Part shown: positions 52,944-61,109 of the stretch, piece by piece | Position numbering within the stretch: position 1 is the first letter of the stretch | Layout: every line of letters begins with the position of its first letter | Assembly (NCBI RefSeq): GCF_009362785.1 | Contig: NZ_WHNQ01000012.1 | Location: 146,433 to 210,432, forward strand | Direction: 5' to 3' | Length of the DNA: 64,000 bases | Origin: Paraburkholderia atlantica | GTDB lineage: Bacteria > Pseudomonadota > Gammaproteobacteria > Burkholderiales > Burkholderiaceae | Position numbers and translations under genes: made by a program | Notes under the pieces: generated by a model | Databases searched by the model: none | Told to the model about the DNA's origin: nothing | What the model saw: the letters and a program-made list of their open reading frames with translations, nothing else

Positions 52944-53517
52944 TCAGCGCCGCCGCACCAGGCCCACCACATATCTGCACACCTCAGTGCCAGAATTGAA
53001 GAACTCGCATTCGACCGGCGCACTGAGTTGCAGGCAGTCCCCCGCTTCGAGCCGGTACGTCAGCGAGCCCTCGCGAAACGTCAGCACCCCGTGCGTGACC
53101 CAGATCTGCTGATGCTGAAACACGAACGCATCCGACGGATAAGGCGCCCTCACCCCAATCGGCAATTCGATTTCGAGCAACTCCAGCACGCCGCCGGTAG
53201 GCGGTAAGATTCGCCGCCGCGTATAGCCGGTTTCGGGGTCTTCCCACAGCGACTGGTCCGCATGACGCACGAGCCGCTCGCCGGTCTGCTCTGCGAGTGC
53301 GAGCAATGTCGACAGCGTGAGCCCGAACGCGCCCGACAGCCGCCCGTGCACCGTCGCGGTCGGACTCGCCTCGCCACGCTCGATCTTTGCTGATCGTCGC
53401 CTTCGACACACCCGAGCGCTCAGCCAGTTCGGCGAGCGACCAGTTGCGCGCCTCGCGTTCGGTCTTTACGCGCGCAGAGATCGCCTGGGTCAGATCGATC
53501 GCGGAAGTTTCGGACAT
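52944..53517 (-). pseudogene. XRE-family regulator with cupin sensor, frameshifted
   Basis: Starting at ATG 53517, the frame encodes a normal XRE helix-turn-helix (ISARVKTEREARNWSLAELA, then SGVSKATISK). It then loses register. The continuation KIERGEASPTATVHGRLSGAFG plus a C-terminal cupin domain (GVRAPYPSDAFVFQHQQIWV, TYRLEAGDCLQLSAPVECEF) is in another frame ending at 52944. One extra A in a run of three (plus-strand TTT at 53386-53388) explains the shift: removing it restores a single protein of about 190 residues. The gene is either recently broken or carries a sequencing error. Confidence 0.8.
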
Positions 53518-54042
53518 GGCGGGGTTGTCGGTGCGGAGGTGGGGGTACGGGCATCGCCGATCATCGTGGCGTGACAGTGCCCATTGACGAGTTCGTTGCC
53601 GCCGGCGGCCGAGATAGTTGCCTTCAGTTCCGGTAAGTCCATCCGCTCGGTCATTGCTTCATTCCATCGTCCTTGCGGTCTTCATCTTCGGCATCCCGGC
53701 ACGCAGCAGGCAGTGGTTTGAGTAGCTCCGGTAGCGCCGTTTGCACGGTGTCCCACTCGGCACGCACACGGTGTTCTTCTGCGCGGTGAAGGCCACGCGC
53801 ACGCGGGGCGCGGGTGATGCGCTGATCTACTACGGCCGCCGCTATCATCGCGTCGGCGAGCGCTCGGTGCACGCGACGCATCAGGTCGCGGCGAATCAAT
53901 GCGAAGCGTCCGCCTGCGCGCGATGAGTTCGCACTGCTCGTTGGATCGGCGGACCGCCGCGATCGTCCGGCCGAATAGCGCGGCCGCGGTGCGCTCCGGA
54001 TCGAGCGGAATACTTTCGCTTGCCGCGCCGGCGATCAACGCG
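53518..54042. other. Gene graveyard between the XRE-cupin gene and the DUF1501 gene
   Basis: 525 bp with no intact gene. It holds the flavin-reductase-like fragment at 53741-53860 (plus strand) and the repeated DUF1501 3' segment at 53957-54044. A short leftward frame beginning at 53654 (MTERMDLPELKATISAAGG) is not recognisable. Confidence 0.55.
53741..53926 (+). pseudogene. Fragment resembling the C-terminus of a flavin reductase
   Basis: Plus-strand residues GVPLGTHTVFFCAVKATRT followed by AGDALIYYGRRYHRVGE match the end of flavin reductase (FMN-binding split-barrel) proteins, where a GTHTxFxG strand and an LxYYxxRYHxL ending are standard. Upstream sequence has stop codons and no N-terminal domain, so only a remnant of about 37 recognisable residues is left. 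Confidence 0.5.
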
Positions 54043-54044
54043 TC
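53957..54044 (-). repeat. Partial tandem copy of the 3' end of the DUF1501 gene
   Basis: This 88-bp segment aligns with 54075-54162 inside the DUF1501 gene (about 85% identical by eye) at an offset of 118 bp. On the leftward strand it encodes DALIAGAASESIPLDPERTA, against DALIAGTASESLGLDPERTA in the gene. It begins at the stop codon of the intact gene. Confidence 0.75.
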
Positions 54045-55191
54045 ACGCCCGCACGACGCCCGTCACCGGTCTGCCCGCGATGGTCCGGCCAAACAGCGCT
54101 GCCGCCGTCCGTTCCGGATCGAGCCCGAGACTTTCACTCGCGGTGCCGGCGATCAACGCATCGAGCGACGTGGTCGGCCTCAGGTCGCGCGACTGATACA
54201 ACTGATGCGGCGCGAGCCCCGGCCAATCCGCTATCACGCGTCCGCCCTGCACCGAGCCGCCCAGCACCATCGCGACCGACCCGGTGCCGTGATCGGTGCC
54301 GCCCGTGCCGTTCGCGGCCGCGGTCCTGCCGAACTCCGTCGCGACCAGCACCGTGGTCTTGCTCCACGCTGGTCCCATGCCGTCGCGCAACGCCGCGAGC
54401 ATCGCGTCGAGCGCCTTCAGCTGATTCGCGAGGCGCGCGTTCTGCGCGCTGTGCGTGTCCCAACCGCCGGTCTCGATCATCGCGATGCGCGGACCGTCGT
54501 CGCGCGCCAGAAAACTGGCCGCGAGCTTGCCGAGGCTCGCCGGGTCCTGACGTGCGCCGGCATCGCCCGCGAGGCCGCGCGCCGCCATCGCCGATTCCCA
54601 CAGCGGACGCAACTGCGCGTCCTGCTCGTACAGCTGCGACACGCGCGCGAGCAGATCGTCGGGCGCCTGCGGCAACCCCGACGGCGCATACGACGTCACC
54701 GAAGCGGGACCGCGCAGCGCCATCGGCACGGTCGGCGCGAACGCGATCGCGGTTTCGCGGGTCGCGGGCAATTGCGCGGCGAGCCGGTTGAGCCAGCCGT
54801 CCTTGGTCTGATACGGCGATGTGCCGCCGGTCTCCAGCACGTTCTGTCCGTCGAAGTGCGAGCGGTCGCGATACGGCGAAGCGACCGCGTGCACGAACAG
54901 CGCCTCGCGCTGCGCGTACAGCTTCGCGATCTGCGCGAGCGCCGGATGCAGTGCGAACGTGCCATCCAGATGCGGCGCGTTCGACGCATCGATCGCGAGC
55001 GGTCCGCGCAAACTCGCATACGCGGGGTCCGCGTACGGCACGACGATGTTCAGGCCATCGGCCGCGCCACGCTGGACCACGAACACGAAGCGGCGGTCGG
55101 TCGCGACATGCGCGAACGCAATCCGCGGCGACACGAGCAGTGCGCCGGCACTAGCGGCGGCGACGCTCAGAAACTGGCGGCGTGACAGCAT
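54043..55191 (-). CDS. DUF1501-family Tat-exported protein
   Basis: A 382-residue sulfatase-fold-like protein of the DUF1501 family. The N-terminus MLSRRQFLSVAAASAGALLV is a twin-arginine signal. GGAGGTGA precedes ATG 55191, so this start is preferred to the GTG at 55200. Core motifs include FVVQRGAADGLNIVVPY, ETGGWDTHSAQ and TTVLVATEFGRTAAANGTGGTDHGTG, which are typical of DUF1501. The stop codon of the upstream DUF1800 gene lies within the ribosome site. DUF1501 and DUF1800 proteins are almost always paired; function unknown, probably periplasmic. Confidence 0.92.
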   Translation of the reverse strand: MLSRRQFLSVAAASAGALLVSPRIAFAHVATDRRFVFVVQRGAADGLNIVVPYADPAYASLRGPLAIDASNAPHLDGTFALHPALAQIAKLYAQREALFVHAVASPYRDRSHFDGQNVLETGGTSPYQTKDGWLNRLAAQLPATRETAIAFAPTVPMALRGPASVTSYAPSGLPQAPDDLLARVSQLYEQDAQLRPLWESAMAARGLAGDAGARQDPASLGKLAASFLARDDGPRIAMIETGGWDTHSAQNARLANQLKALDAMLAALRDGMGPAWSKTTVLVATEFGRTAAANGTGGTDHGTGSVAMVLGGSVQGGRVIADWPGLAPHQLYQSRDLRPTTSLDALIAGTASESLGLDPERTAAALFGRTIAGRPVTGVVRA

Positions 55192-55196
55192 GGCGT

Positions 55197-56717
55197 TCAC
55201 CTCCGTTGAAAATCGGGCGAGACGAGCAGCAGCGCGATCGCCGTCGAAGCGCTTTCCGCGCGCGACACCGCCGTCGCCGTCGGCTCGCTGAGCGAGCCAG
55301 CCAGCAAGGTCTGGCCGAGCGAGCGCGCATCGAGCCGGTCACCGACGCGCGCGGCGAAACGTTGCGCGACTTCGACACGGCGTAGGAGCGCATCGGGTGC
55401 AGCCCAGCTCGCGGCGATATCGTCGTAGCCGGCGGGCGATCCCGGCCGCCACACCGGCTGGCCTAGCTGCGTCAGGATCGGCGCGCACTGCAGATTGCCG
55501 AGGTCGTGCCAGCCGAGTCCACGCATCGACGAAATGGTCCACTCCCACGGCGTCTTGAACTTCACCGCGCCCGGTGACCACGCTTGTGGCGTATCGATCA
55601 ACGCGCGATAGACGGTCGGCAGATCGCCGTCGCTGCGAGTGAACGCATCGGCCAGACTTTCGCTGACGCCAGCCGGCGGATTGTCGGCGACGAAATGGCG
55701 CGCGAGCTTCGCGCCGATATGCTGCGCGGTGGCCGGCGCATGCGCGAGGTCGTGCAGGATTGCGAGCGCCTGCTGTTCGCCGGCTTCGTCGTAGCGGCGT
55801 CCCATGATCGTGCGCGAGCCCGGTTCGTGCAGCGCCTGGCGAAACACGAAGCTGCCGGGTTCGCCGCTTGGCTCCTGCGCGCGGCGGTTTGCATTGGCGC
55901 CGCCGTTCCCCGGATTGCCTGCCAGACTCCAGCCGGTCAGCGCACGCGCAAACTCGGTCACGTCGTCCTGGCTATAGCCGCTGCGCACGCCGAGCGTATG
56001 CAACTCCATGATCTCGCGCGCGAGGTTCTCGTTCAGTCCGCGTCTGTTGTCCGGATTGCGCTGCGCGGCGCGCAGCGCGGCCATGCTGTCGGGACCGACC
56101 GAGCGCGTCTGATCGAGGAACAGTTGCATGGCCGGGTGACGCTCGACGGCCACCAGCATGTCCTCGAAACGGCCGAGCACGTGCGGGCGAATCGCCTCCG
56201 CTTCGAACGACCCGGCGAGCGCCGCGACGCCGGGCTTTTCGGCCGACACCGCAAAGTGATTCGCCCAGAAATGCACGAGGCGTTCGATGAACGGTGTCTG
56301 TGTGCTCAGTGCGCTCGCGACGCGCGCATTGACCGACGAGCGGTACATGTCGAGGATTTCGGCGCGAAACGCCTTTCGTTCGGATTGCATCGCAGCTTGC
56401 GCGTCGGTCTGGCTGGCCGCCGCCGCGTTGCTGGCGATGTTGGTTTTGATGTTGCTCGCGTTCCGGTTTGGGTTGTCCTCCTCGCCCACCTTCTGTTTCG
56501 CCTGCTGCGCGATCTGCATGCGCTGCTGCAATAGCTCCCTCGACAACGCGATCGAATCGGGCTGCTTCGCCCACGCGTCCGGCAGCGGCTGGTACTGCTC
56601 GAACTGCGCGAGCAGCCATCCCTTCGGATCGGCTGGCGGCGTATCGTCGGCGCGCGCGCCGAGACCGAAGCGGTTCAGTGCGATCGCCGCGGCATTCAGG
56701 TTCGGTGAGTGGCCCAT
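55197..56717 (-). CDS. DUF1800-family protein
   Basis: A 506-residue protein. It begins MGHSPNLNAAAIALNRFGLG, the family opening (ALNRxxxG), and has FIERLVHFWANHFAVS (about 150), NENLAREIMELHTLGV and YSQDDVTEFARALTGW, then ARHFVADNPPAGVSESLADAF and PWEWTISSMRGLG: all DUF1800 hallmarks. No clear signal peptide is present. It lies 83 bp after the Spy-like gene and directly before DUF1501, in the operon headed by the ECF sigma factor. Confidence 0.92.
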   Translation of the reverse strand: MGHSPNLNAAAIALNRFGLGARADDTPPADPKGWLLAQFEQYQPLPDAWAKQPDSIALSRELLQQRMQIAQQAKQKVGEEDNPNRNASNIKTNIASNAAAASQTDAQAAMQSERKAFRAEILDMYRSSVNARVASALSTQTPFIERLVHFWANHFAVSAEKPGVAALAGSFEAEAIRPHVLGRFEDMLVAVERHPAMQLFLDQTRSVGPDSMAALRAAQRNPDNRRGLNENLAREIMELHTLGVRSGYSQDDVTEFARALTGWSLAGNPGNGGANANRRAQEPSGEPGSFVFRQALHEPGSRTIMGRRYDEAGEQQALAILHDLAHAPATAQHIGAKLARHFVADNPPAGVSESLADAFTRSDGDLPTVYRALIDTPQAWSPGAVKFKTPWEWTISSMRGLGWHDLGNLQCAPILTQLGQPVWRPGSPAGYDDIAASWAAPDALLRRVEVAQRFAARVGDRLDARSLGQTLLAGSLSEPTATAVSRAESASTAIALLLVSPDFQRR

Positions 56718-56800
56718 ACGATCCTCGTCGGCAGGTGACACGCCTGCATGCCCGTTAAACGGCCGATATGCCGAAATCCGTCGCCATCGCACGCATTTTT

Positions 56801-57310
56801 CTATTCGCCCGATGCGGCATTCGACGCCGGCTTCTTCTCGTTCAGCGCCGGCTGCGCTTCGCGCCATTGCCCGCGCAGCTTCAGACTCTCGGCGAATCGG
56901 ATGCGCTCCTCAGGCGTCAGCGTCGCCGCGAAATCGGCGACGCTCGCTTCGACCATCGCGCGCAGGCTGCTGTCGGCCGCGCGGGTGCGCGCGAGCGCGG
57001 CATCCAGCGCGGCGCGATCGAACTGCGGCGCGGCCAGCAGACGCAATACCTCGCGACGCCCTTCGCGAGCGTCGCGCGCATACTCGCGCCCGTCGCGCCG
57101 CGCGTTTCTCAGGCCGTCGATAAACGCCTGCCGCTGCTGCGCCGACAGCGGCTCGGCGGCGAATCGCAGCGCGCGCTGGTCCTGCGCCACCGGCTGATTC
57201 GCACCGTGCACGGCGAACCACTGATACGCGCCGCCGGCGATCGCGCCGAGCAGGAACACGTTGAGCACCGCGGAACCCAGCAGCGCAAATTTCCACGAGC
57301 GCCCGTTCAT
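56801..57310 (-). CDS. Periplasmic heavy-metal-sensor / Spy-CpxP-like protein
   Basis: A 169-residue protein with a single N-terminal membrane anchor (FALLGSAVLNVFLLGAIAGG, residues about 8-27) and a helical periplasmic domain: LSAQQRQAFIDGLRNARRDG, then DRAALDAALARTRAADSSLR and LTPEERIRFAESLKLRGQW. This pattern is that of the 'periplasmic heavy-metal sensor' group (PF13801-like, related to CnrX and Spy). GGAG precedes ATG 57310, and the start overlaps the anti-sigma-like gene by 4 bp, so it may modulate the sigma factor as CnrX does. Confidence 0.8.
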   Translation of the reverse strand: MNGRSWKFALLGSAVLNVFLLGAIAGGAYQWFAVHGANQPVAQDQRALRFAAEPLSAQQRQAFIDGLRNARRDGREYARDAREGRREVLRLLAAPQFDRAALDAALARTRAADSSLRAMVEASVADFAATLTPEERIRFAESLKLRGQWREAQPALNEKKPASNAASGE

Positions 57311-57723
57311 TCGCCGCTCCAATCGGCGGAGCTGCCGCCGAAGCTCGAAGTCAGATACGAGGACTCATGCACGGCCGGCGCGTTCTCGGTCAGCACGAAG
57401 AACGACACCGCGAGCGCGCCGGCCACGCCACCGAGCAGCCCGACGCCTGCCACCGCCGCGCCCGACCACCACAAACGCCAGCGCGCGGCGGGGCGTCGCG
57501 CTGGCGCGCCATCGATGATGCGACGCTGCAGTTCGAGGCTCGGCGGCTCGATCCGGTCCGCGGCGAGCCATGCGTCGAGGCCGGCCGCATCGCTCAACAC
57601 GGCGTCGGCTTCGTCGCGATGCGCGCGCGCCCACTCCTGCGCGGCCTCGCGTTCGCGCTCCGGCCAGCGACGCGCGTCGGCGCCGTACGCTGCAACGATC
57701 TGATGGAATCTTTCGGGCGTCAT
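57307..57723 (-). CDS. Putative anti-sigma factor / membrane hypothetical protein
   Basis: A 138-residue protein. The cytoplasmic N-terminal half (MTPERFHQIVAAYGADARRW, then DEADAVLSDAAGLDAWL) contains helices like those of small anti-sigma proteins. One membrane segment (AAVAGVGLLGGVAGALAVSFFVL, about 90-112) is followed by a short periplasmic tail. It overlaps the ECF gene by 4 bp and the Spy-like gene by 4 bp, the standard placement for an anti-sigma factor. It lacks a visible zinc-binding (HxxxCxxC) motif. Confidence 0.72.
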   Translation of the reverse strand: MTPERFHQIVAAYGADARRWPEREREAAQEWARAHRDEADAVLSDAAGLDAWLAADRIEPPSLELQRRIIDGAPARRPAARWRLWWSGAAVAGVGLLGGVAGALAVSFFVLTENAPAVHESSYLTSSFGGSSADWSGE

Positions 57724-58286
57724 GACTTGTCCTTGCTAAGGCCGCTGCCGGCCAGGTGAGCGCGCAAACCGCGGCGCGCGCGGCTCAGCAGACTCTCCAG
57801 CGCATCGACGCTGACGCCCATCAAGGCGGCAGCGTCGACGTTCGACATTTCCTGGTAATAGCTCAGCACGAGCGCTTCGCGCTGTCGCGCCGGCAGCGCG
57901 GCGAGCGCCGCGCGCACGCGCGCGTGGTCGGCGCGTGCTTCGAGCCGCGCGTCGGGTAGCGCGGCGGGATCGGCCGTGTCGGGCAGTTCGTCGCTCGGGT
58001 CTTCGCGCTGGCCGCGTAAACGGTCATAGCAAAGATTGAGTGCGACCCGATGCATCCAGGTGTCGAACCTCGCTTCGCCTTCACGCCAGCGAGCCGCCTG
58101 TTTCCAGATTCGCACGAAGACCTCCTGCGCGACGTCCTCCGCTTCCATGCGATCGCCGAGCATCCGCGTGGCGAGCGCGAGCAGCCGCGGCAGCTTGCGC
58201 GCGACCAGCGAGCGGACCGCGCCGGGCTCCTCGCGGCCCACCCGCGCGAGCAGCTCGGCGTCCGGATCGGGCGGCGCGTCGCTCAA
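57720..58286 (-). CDS. ECF-type RNA polymerase sigma factor
   Basis: A 188-residue sigma factor. Region 2 (about 25-95) has ATRMLGDRMEAEDVAQEVFVRIWK and FDTWMHRVALNLCYDRLR. Region 4 (about 120-175) has ALPARQREALVLSYYQEMSNVDAAALMG and SVDALESLLSRARRGLR. It heads the leftward run: ECF - anti-sigma - Spy-like - DUF1800 - DUF1501, a regulatory triad plus two exported proteins. It probably autoregulates the operon; the -35/-10 element could not be recognised by eye. Confidence 0.92.
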   Translation of the reverse strand: MSDAPPDPDAELLARVGREEPGAVRSLVARKLPRLLALATRMLGDRMEAEDVAQEVFVRIWKQAARWREGEARFDTWMHRVALNLCYDRLRGQREDPSDELPDTADPAALPDARLEARADHARVRAALAALPARQREALVLSYYQEMSNVDAAALMGVSVDALESLLSRARRGLRAHLAGSGLSKDKS

Positions 58287-58441
58287 GGCGTGCGGCTCCG
58301 TCGCGACAGCACGCGCGCGCGTTCGCGTGCGGGCCGCAACACGGGATCAACGTCGTTCACTTGCCGCCGCTCCTTCGACTGTCGTGTTGTTATGGTTTTC
58401 GTGCCGCTACGCCGCTATCCGGCCGGGTATCACGTACGCGG

Positions 58442-58543
58442 TCAATATACGACGACCGCCGGCCGGTAATAGGCCGGACGGGCCGGATAGACCACACAGC
58501 CGGCGAGCGAGGCCGCCAGCAGAATCATCACGAGTGTTTTCAT
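58442..58543 (-). CDS. Very small lipoprotein, 33 aa
   Basis: ATG 58543 opens MKTLVMILLAASLAGC, a textbook lipoprotein signal with lipobox LAGC; the mature peptide is only about 18 residues (CVVYPARPAYYRPAVVVY) ending at TGA 58442. It is preceded by GAGCGAGG. It sits between the ECF gene and the YXWGXW-repeat gene, same strand as both, and the Tyr/Pro-rich tail is like that of small envelope lipoproteins next to such genes. Function unknown. Confidence 0.7.
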   Translation of the reverse strand: MKTLVMILLAASLAGCVVYPARPAYYRPAVVVY

Positions 58544-58555
58544 CGCAAGCCTCGC

Positions 58556-58870
58556 TCAAGCCCAATGTCCGTCGATCCAGCGCCAGTGCGGCCCACGTTG
58601 CGCCCAATGCCCGGGCACCCAGTGATAGCCGACGCGCACCGGCTGCCAGTGGCCCGGCGCCCACACATAGCGGCCGTGCTCCCAGCGCCAGCGGCCCTGA
58701 TCCCACACATAGCCGTCCCGAGGCGCGGGCACGACTTCGACGCGCGGCGGCGGCGCCATCGGCGCGATCACCACTTGTGCGGAGGCGGGCGCGGCCGTCA
58801 GCGTGGCCGCGCAGCACAGCGCGGCGGTCAGCGTGGAACCGAGCAGGCGACTCATGCGGTTCGAGATCAT
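58556..58870 (-). CDS. YXWGXW-repeat-containing envelope protein
   Basis: A 104-residue secreted protein. The Sec signal (LLGSTLTAALCCAATLTAAPASA) is followed by a proline-rich start (VVIAPMAPPPRVEVVPAPRD) and then four or five W/H repeats (GYVWDQGRWRWEHGRYVWAP, GHWQPVRVGYHWVPGHW, HWRWIDGHW). This is the YXWGXW (BcpO-like) repeat family common in Burkholderiales. GGGGAG precedes the ATG. Role in the envelope is undefined. The 33-aa lipoprotein gene lies 12 bp downstream. Confidence 0.88.
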   Translation of the reverse strand: MISNRMSRLLGSTLTAALCCAATLTAAPASAQVVIAPMAPPPRVEVVPAPRDGYVWDQGRWRWEHGRYVWAPGHWQPVRVGYHWVPGHWAQRGPHWRWIDGHWA

Positions 58871-59222
58871 GTCGTTTTCTCCCCAGGGACCGAAAAGAGC
58901 CGGAGCCAGAGTGGCCCCGTTTCTTCTTCAACGGGTCAGCGGGGGAAATCCGTCGCTCTGCCTGCAAAAAAAAGCGTGCGGCGGAAAGAAAGCGCTTCAC
59001 GGTTAGCACGACGCGAACCGGAAGTCAGCGATATGAATGGAAACCGATAGCCAGCGTAATGTCCGCGACTCGAATCTTTAATCGCGGACTGCTGAAATCG
59101 TCGGCAGCTTGATTGCGGCAACGACAGTAACAGCAACGGCATTTCTACCCATATTCCGCGGCGAATCTCCATGCCTGTCGATGGAAACGCTGCTCGGCCA
59201 AGTCGAATCTGGAGTCAGTCAC
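58871..59222. other. Divergent region between the YXWGXW gene and the phosphoesterase gene
   Basis: 352 bp without a supported gene; it must hold promoters for both flanking genes. A plus-strand open frame from 59109 continues into the phosphoesterase, but its first 38 residues are not signal-like, so the start at 59223 is preferred. Confidence 0.5.
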
Positions 59223-61019
59223 ATGTTCCGTAGAGCTTTGTTACCCATTCCGTTCGCCGCGATGCTGCTGCTCCCCGCCTGCGGCAACAACAGCATCAGC
59301 ACGCCCGCGGCGTCGACTACGGGCGCATCGTCGCCGGCCGCTTCGGTGTCCGCGCAGGACGCGCTGACGACCGCGACGCCGATCAAGCACGTCGTTGTGA
59401 TCTTCGGTGAGAACGTGTCGTTCGATCACTACTTCGGCACCTATCCGCAAGCGACCAACCCGGTCGGCGAACCGCAATTCGCCGCGGCCGCGGGCACGCC
59501 GACAGTCAACAACCTCAGCAGCAACAACCTGCTGACGTCGAACCCCAACGCGCTGGCGAGCTCGCCGAACACGGCGGGCCGCACGGTCGGCACGGTGGCG
59601 ATCGCGGGTCTCGGGCTGCCGGCCGCGGACCTGCTCCCATTCCGCCTCGATCGCTCGCAAGCGAATACGTCGAGCCAGAATCACGCGTACGCGGCCGAGC
59701 AACTCGCGTACAACAACGGCGCGATGGATTCGTTCCCGCTGTTCACGGCGGCCGGCACGACGATCGCCGGCAGCACCGGCGCGTTCGCGACGAAAGGCCA
59801 GGTGCTCGGCTACTTCGACGGCAACACGGTCACGGCGATGTGGAACTACGCGCAGAACTTCGCGATGAACCAGAACGCGTATACGGATACCTACGGACCG
59901 TCGACGCCCGGCGCACTCGCAGTCGTGTCCGGCCAGAACAACGGCGTGATCCTGACGGGCGGCGTGTCGGCCAACGTGATCCCCGACTCGGCCGGCGGCA
60001 ACACGATGATCGGCGACCTCGACCCGACCGGCGACGCCTGCACGATCGCGGCGGGCAGCACGGTGACCGGCGCGATGTCCTCGAAAAACAGGAACATCGG
60101 CGACCTGCTGAACGCGAAGAACATCACGTGGGGCGGCTTCATGGGCGGCTTCAATCTGCAGACCGTCAATCCGAACGGCACGACCGGCTGCGCACGCTCG
60201 ACGTTCTCGCAAGTGCTCAACGCGAGCAAGGCCGACTACGTGCAGCACCACGCGTGGTTCCAGTACTACGCGAGCACGGCGAACCTCGCGCATACGCGGC
60301 CTTCGTCGACGGCGGTGATCGGTACGACCGATCCGCTCGATAACTCCGCGACCCCGGTGCACCACCAGTACGACACCGACGATTTCTTCACCGCAGTGAA
60401 GGCCGGCAACTACCCATCGGTCAACTTCCTGAAGGCGCCGGCCATCAGCGACGGCCACCCGGGCAACTCGGACCCGCTCGACGAGCAGGCGTTCGTCACC
60501 AAGGTGATCAACTTCCTCGAACAGCAGCCTGACTGGAAGAACACCGCCGTGATCATTGCGTACGACGATTCGGACGGCTGGTACGACCACCGCTACAAGG
60601 CGCCGACGAGCGCGTCGTTCGACTCGACGAGCGCGCAATTGGCCGGCGGTGCTACGGTGGCCGGCAGCGACAACCTCAGCGCGGCGGGTCAGTGCACTGC
60701 CGCGGGCGCGGTGCAGCCGCAAGGCGTCAACGGCGGCGTGGTGAACGGCCGCTGCGGGCCGGGGACGCGCACGCCGTTCATCGTCGTGTCGCCGTGGGCG
60801 AAGGTCAATTTCGTCGACGACACGCCGATCACGCAGGCGTCGGTGGTGCGCTTCATCGAGGACAACTGGCTCGGCGGCCAGCGCCTCGGCGGCGGCTCGT
60901 TCGATGCGACGGCCGGCAGCATCATCAACATGTTCAATTTTTCGGGTACGGGCAACACCGCGCCGCTGTATCTCGACGAAAACCTCGGCACCAAGCTGTC
61001 TTCGCCGCCGTCGACCTGA
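59223..61019 (+). CDS. AcpA/phospholipase C-like phosphoesterase lipoprotein
   Basis: A 598-residue secreted enzyme of the phosphoesterase family (PF04185) that includes acid phosphatase AcpA and PLC-type enzymes. Signal FRRALLPIPFAAMLLLPAC ends in a lipobox. Early catalytic-metal region PIKHVVVIFGENVSFDHYF (about 90-108), then later AISDGHPGNSDPLDEQAFV, IIAYDDSDGWYDH and GPGTRTPFIVVSPWAK, all characteristic. GGAG precedes ATG 59223. It ends 90 bp before the di-haem peroxidase gene, a pairing often seen in Burkholderiales. The exact substrate (phosphomonoester or phospholipid) is unresolved. Confidence 0.88.
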   Translation: MFRRALLPIPFAAMLLLPACGNNSISTPAASTTGASSPAASVSAQDALTTATPIKHVVVIFGENVSFDHYFGTYPQATNPVGEPQFAAAAGTPTVNNLSSNNLLTSNPNALASSPNTAGRTVGTVAIAGLGLPAADLLPFRLDRSQANTSSQNHAYAAEQLAYNNGAMDSFPLFTAAGTTIAGSTGAFATKGQVLGYFDGNTVTAMWNYAQNFAMNQNAYTDTYGPSTPGALAVVSGQNNGVILTGGVSANVIPDSAGGNTMIGDLDPTGDACTIAAGSTVTGAMSSKNRNIGDLLNAKNITWGGFMGGFNLQTVNPNGTTGCARSTFSQVLNASKADYVQHHAWFQYYASTANLAHTRPSSTAVIGTTDPLDNSATPVHHQYDTDDFFTAVKAGNYPSVNFLKAPAISDGHPGNSDPLDEQAFVTKVINFLEQQPDWKNTAVIIAYDDSDGWYDHRYKAPTSASFDSTSAQLAGGATVAGSDNLSAAGQCTAAGAVQPQGVNGGVVNGRCGPGTRTPFIVVSPWAKVNFVDDTPITQASVVRFIEDNWLGGQRLGGGSFDATAGSIINMFNFSGTGNTAPLYLDENLGTKLSSPPST

Positions 61020-61109
61020 GCGGGCGCGGTGCGCGCTGGCTCGATCGAGCCGGTGACGTCTCCGTCTACGTCGTTTTTCACGTATCCGATCGATCTATTC
61101 GTCAACGCC

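Noticed and set aside
61029..61109. Longer start for the di-haem peroxidase
   Set aside because: The extra 27 residues precede a plausible signal and show no homology-like features; ATG 61110 retained although it has no good ribosome site.
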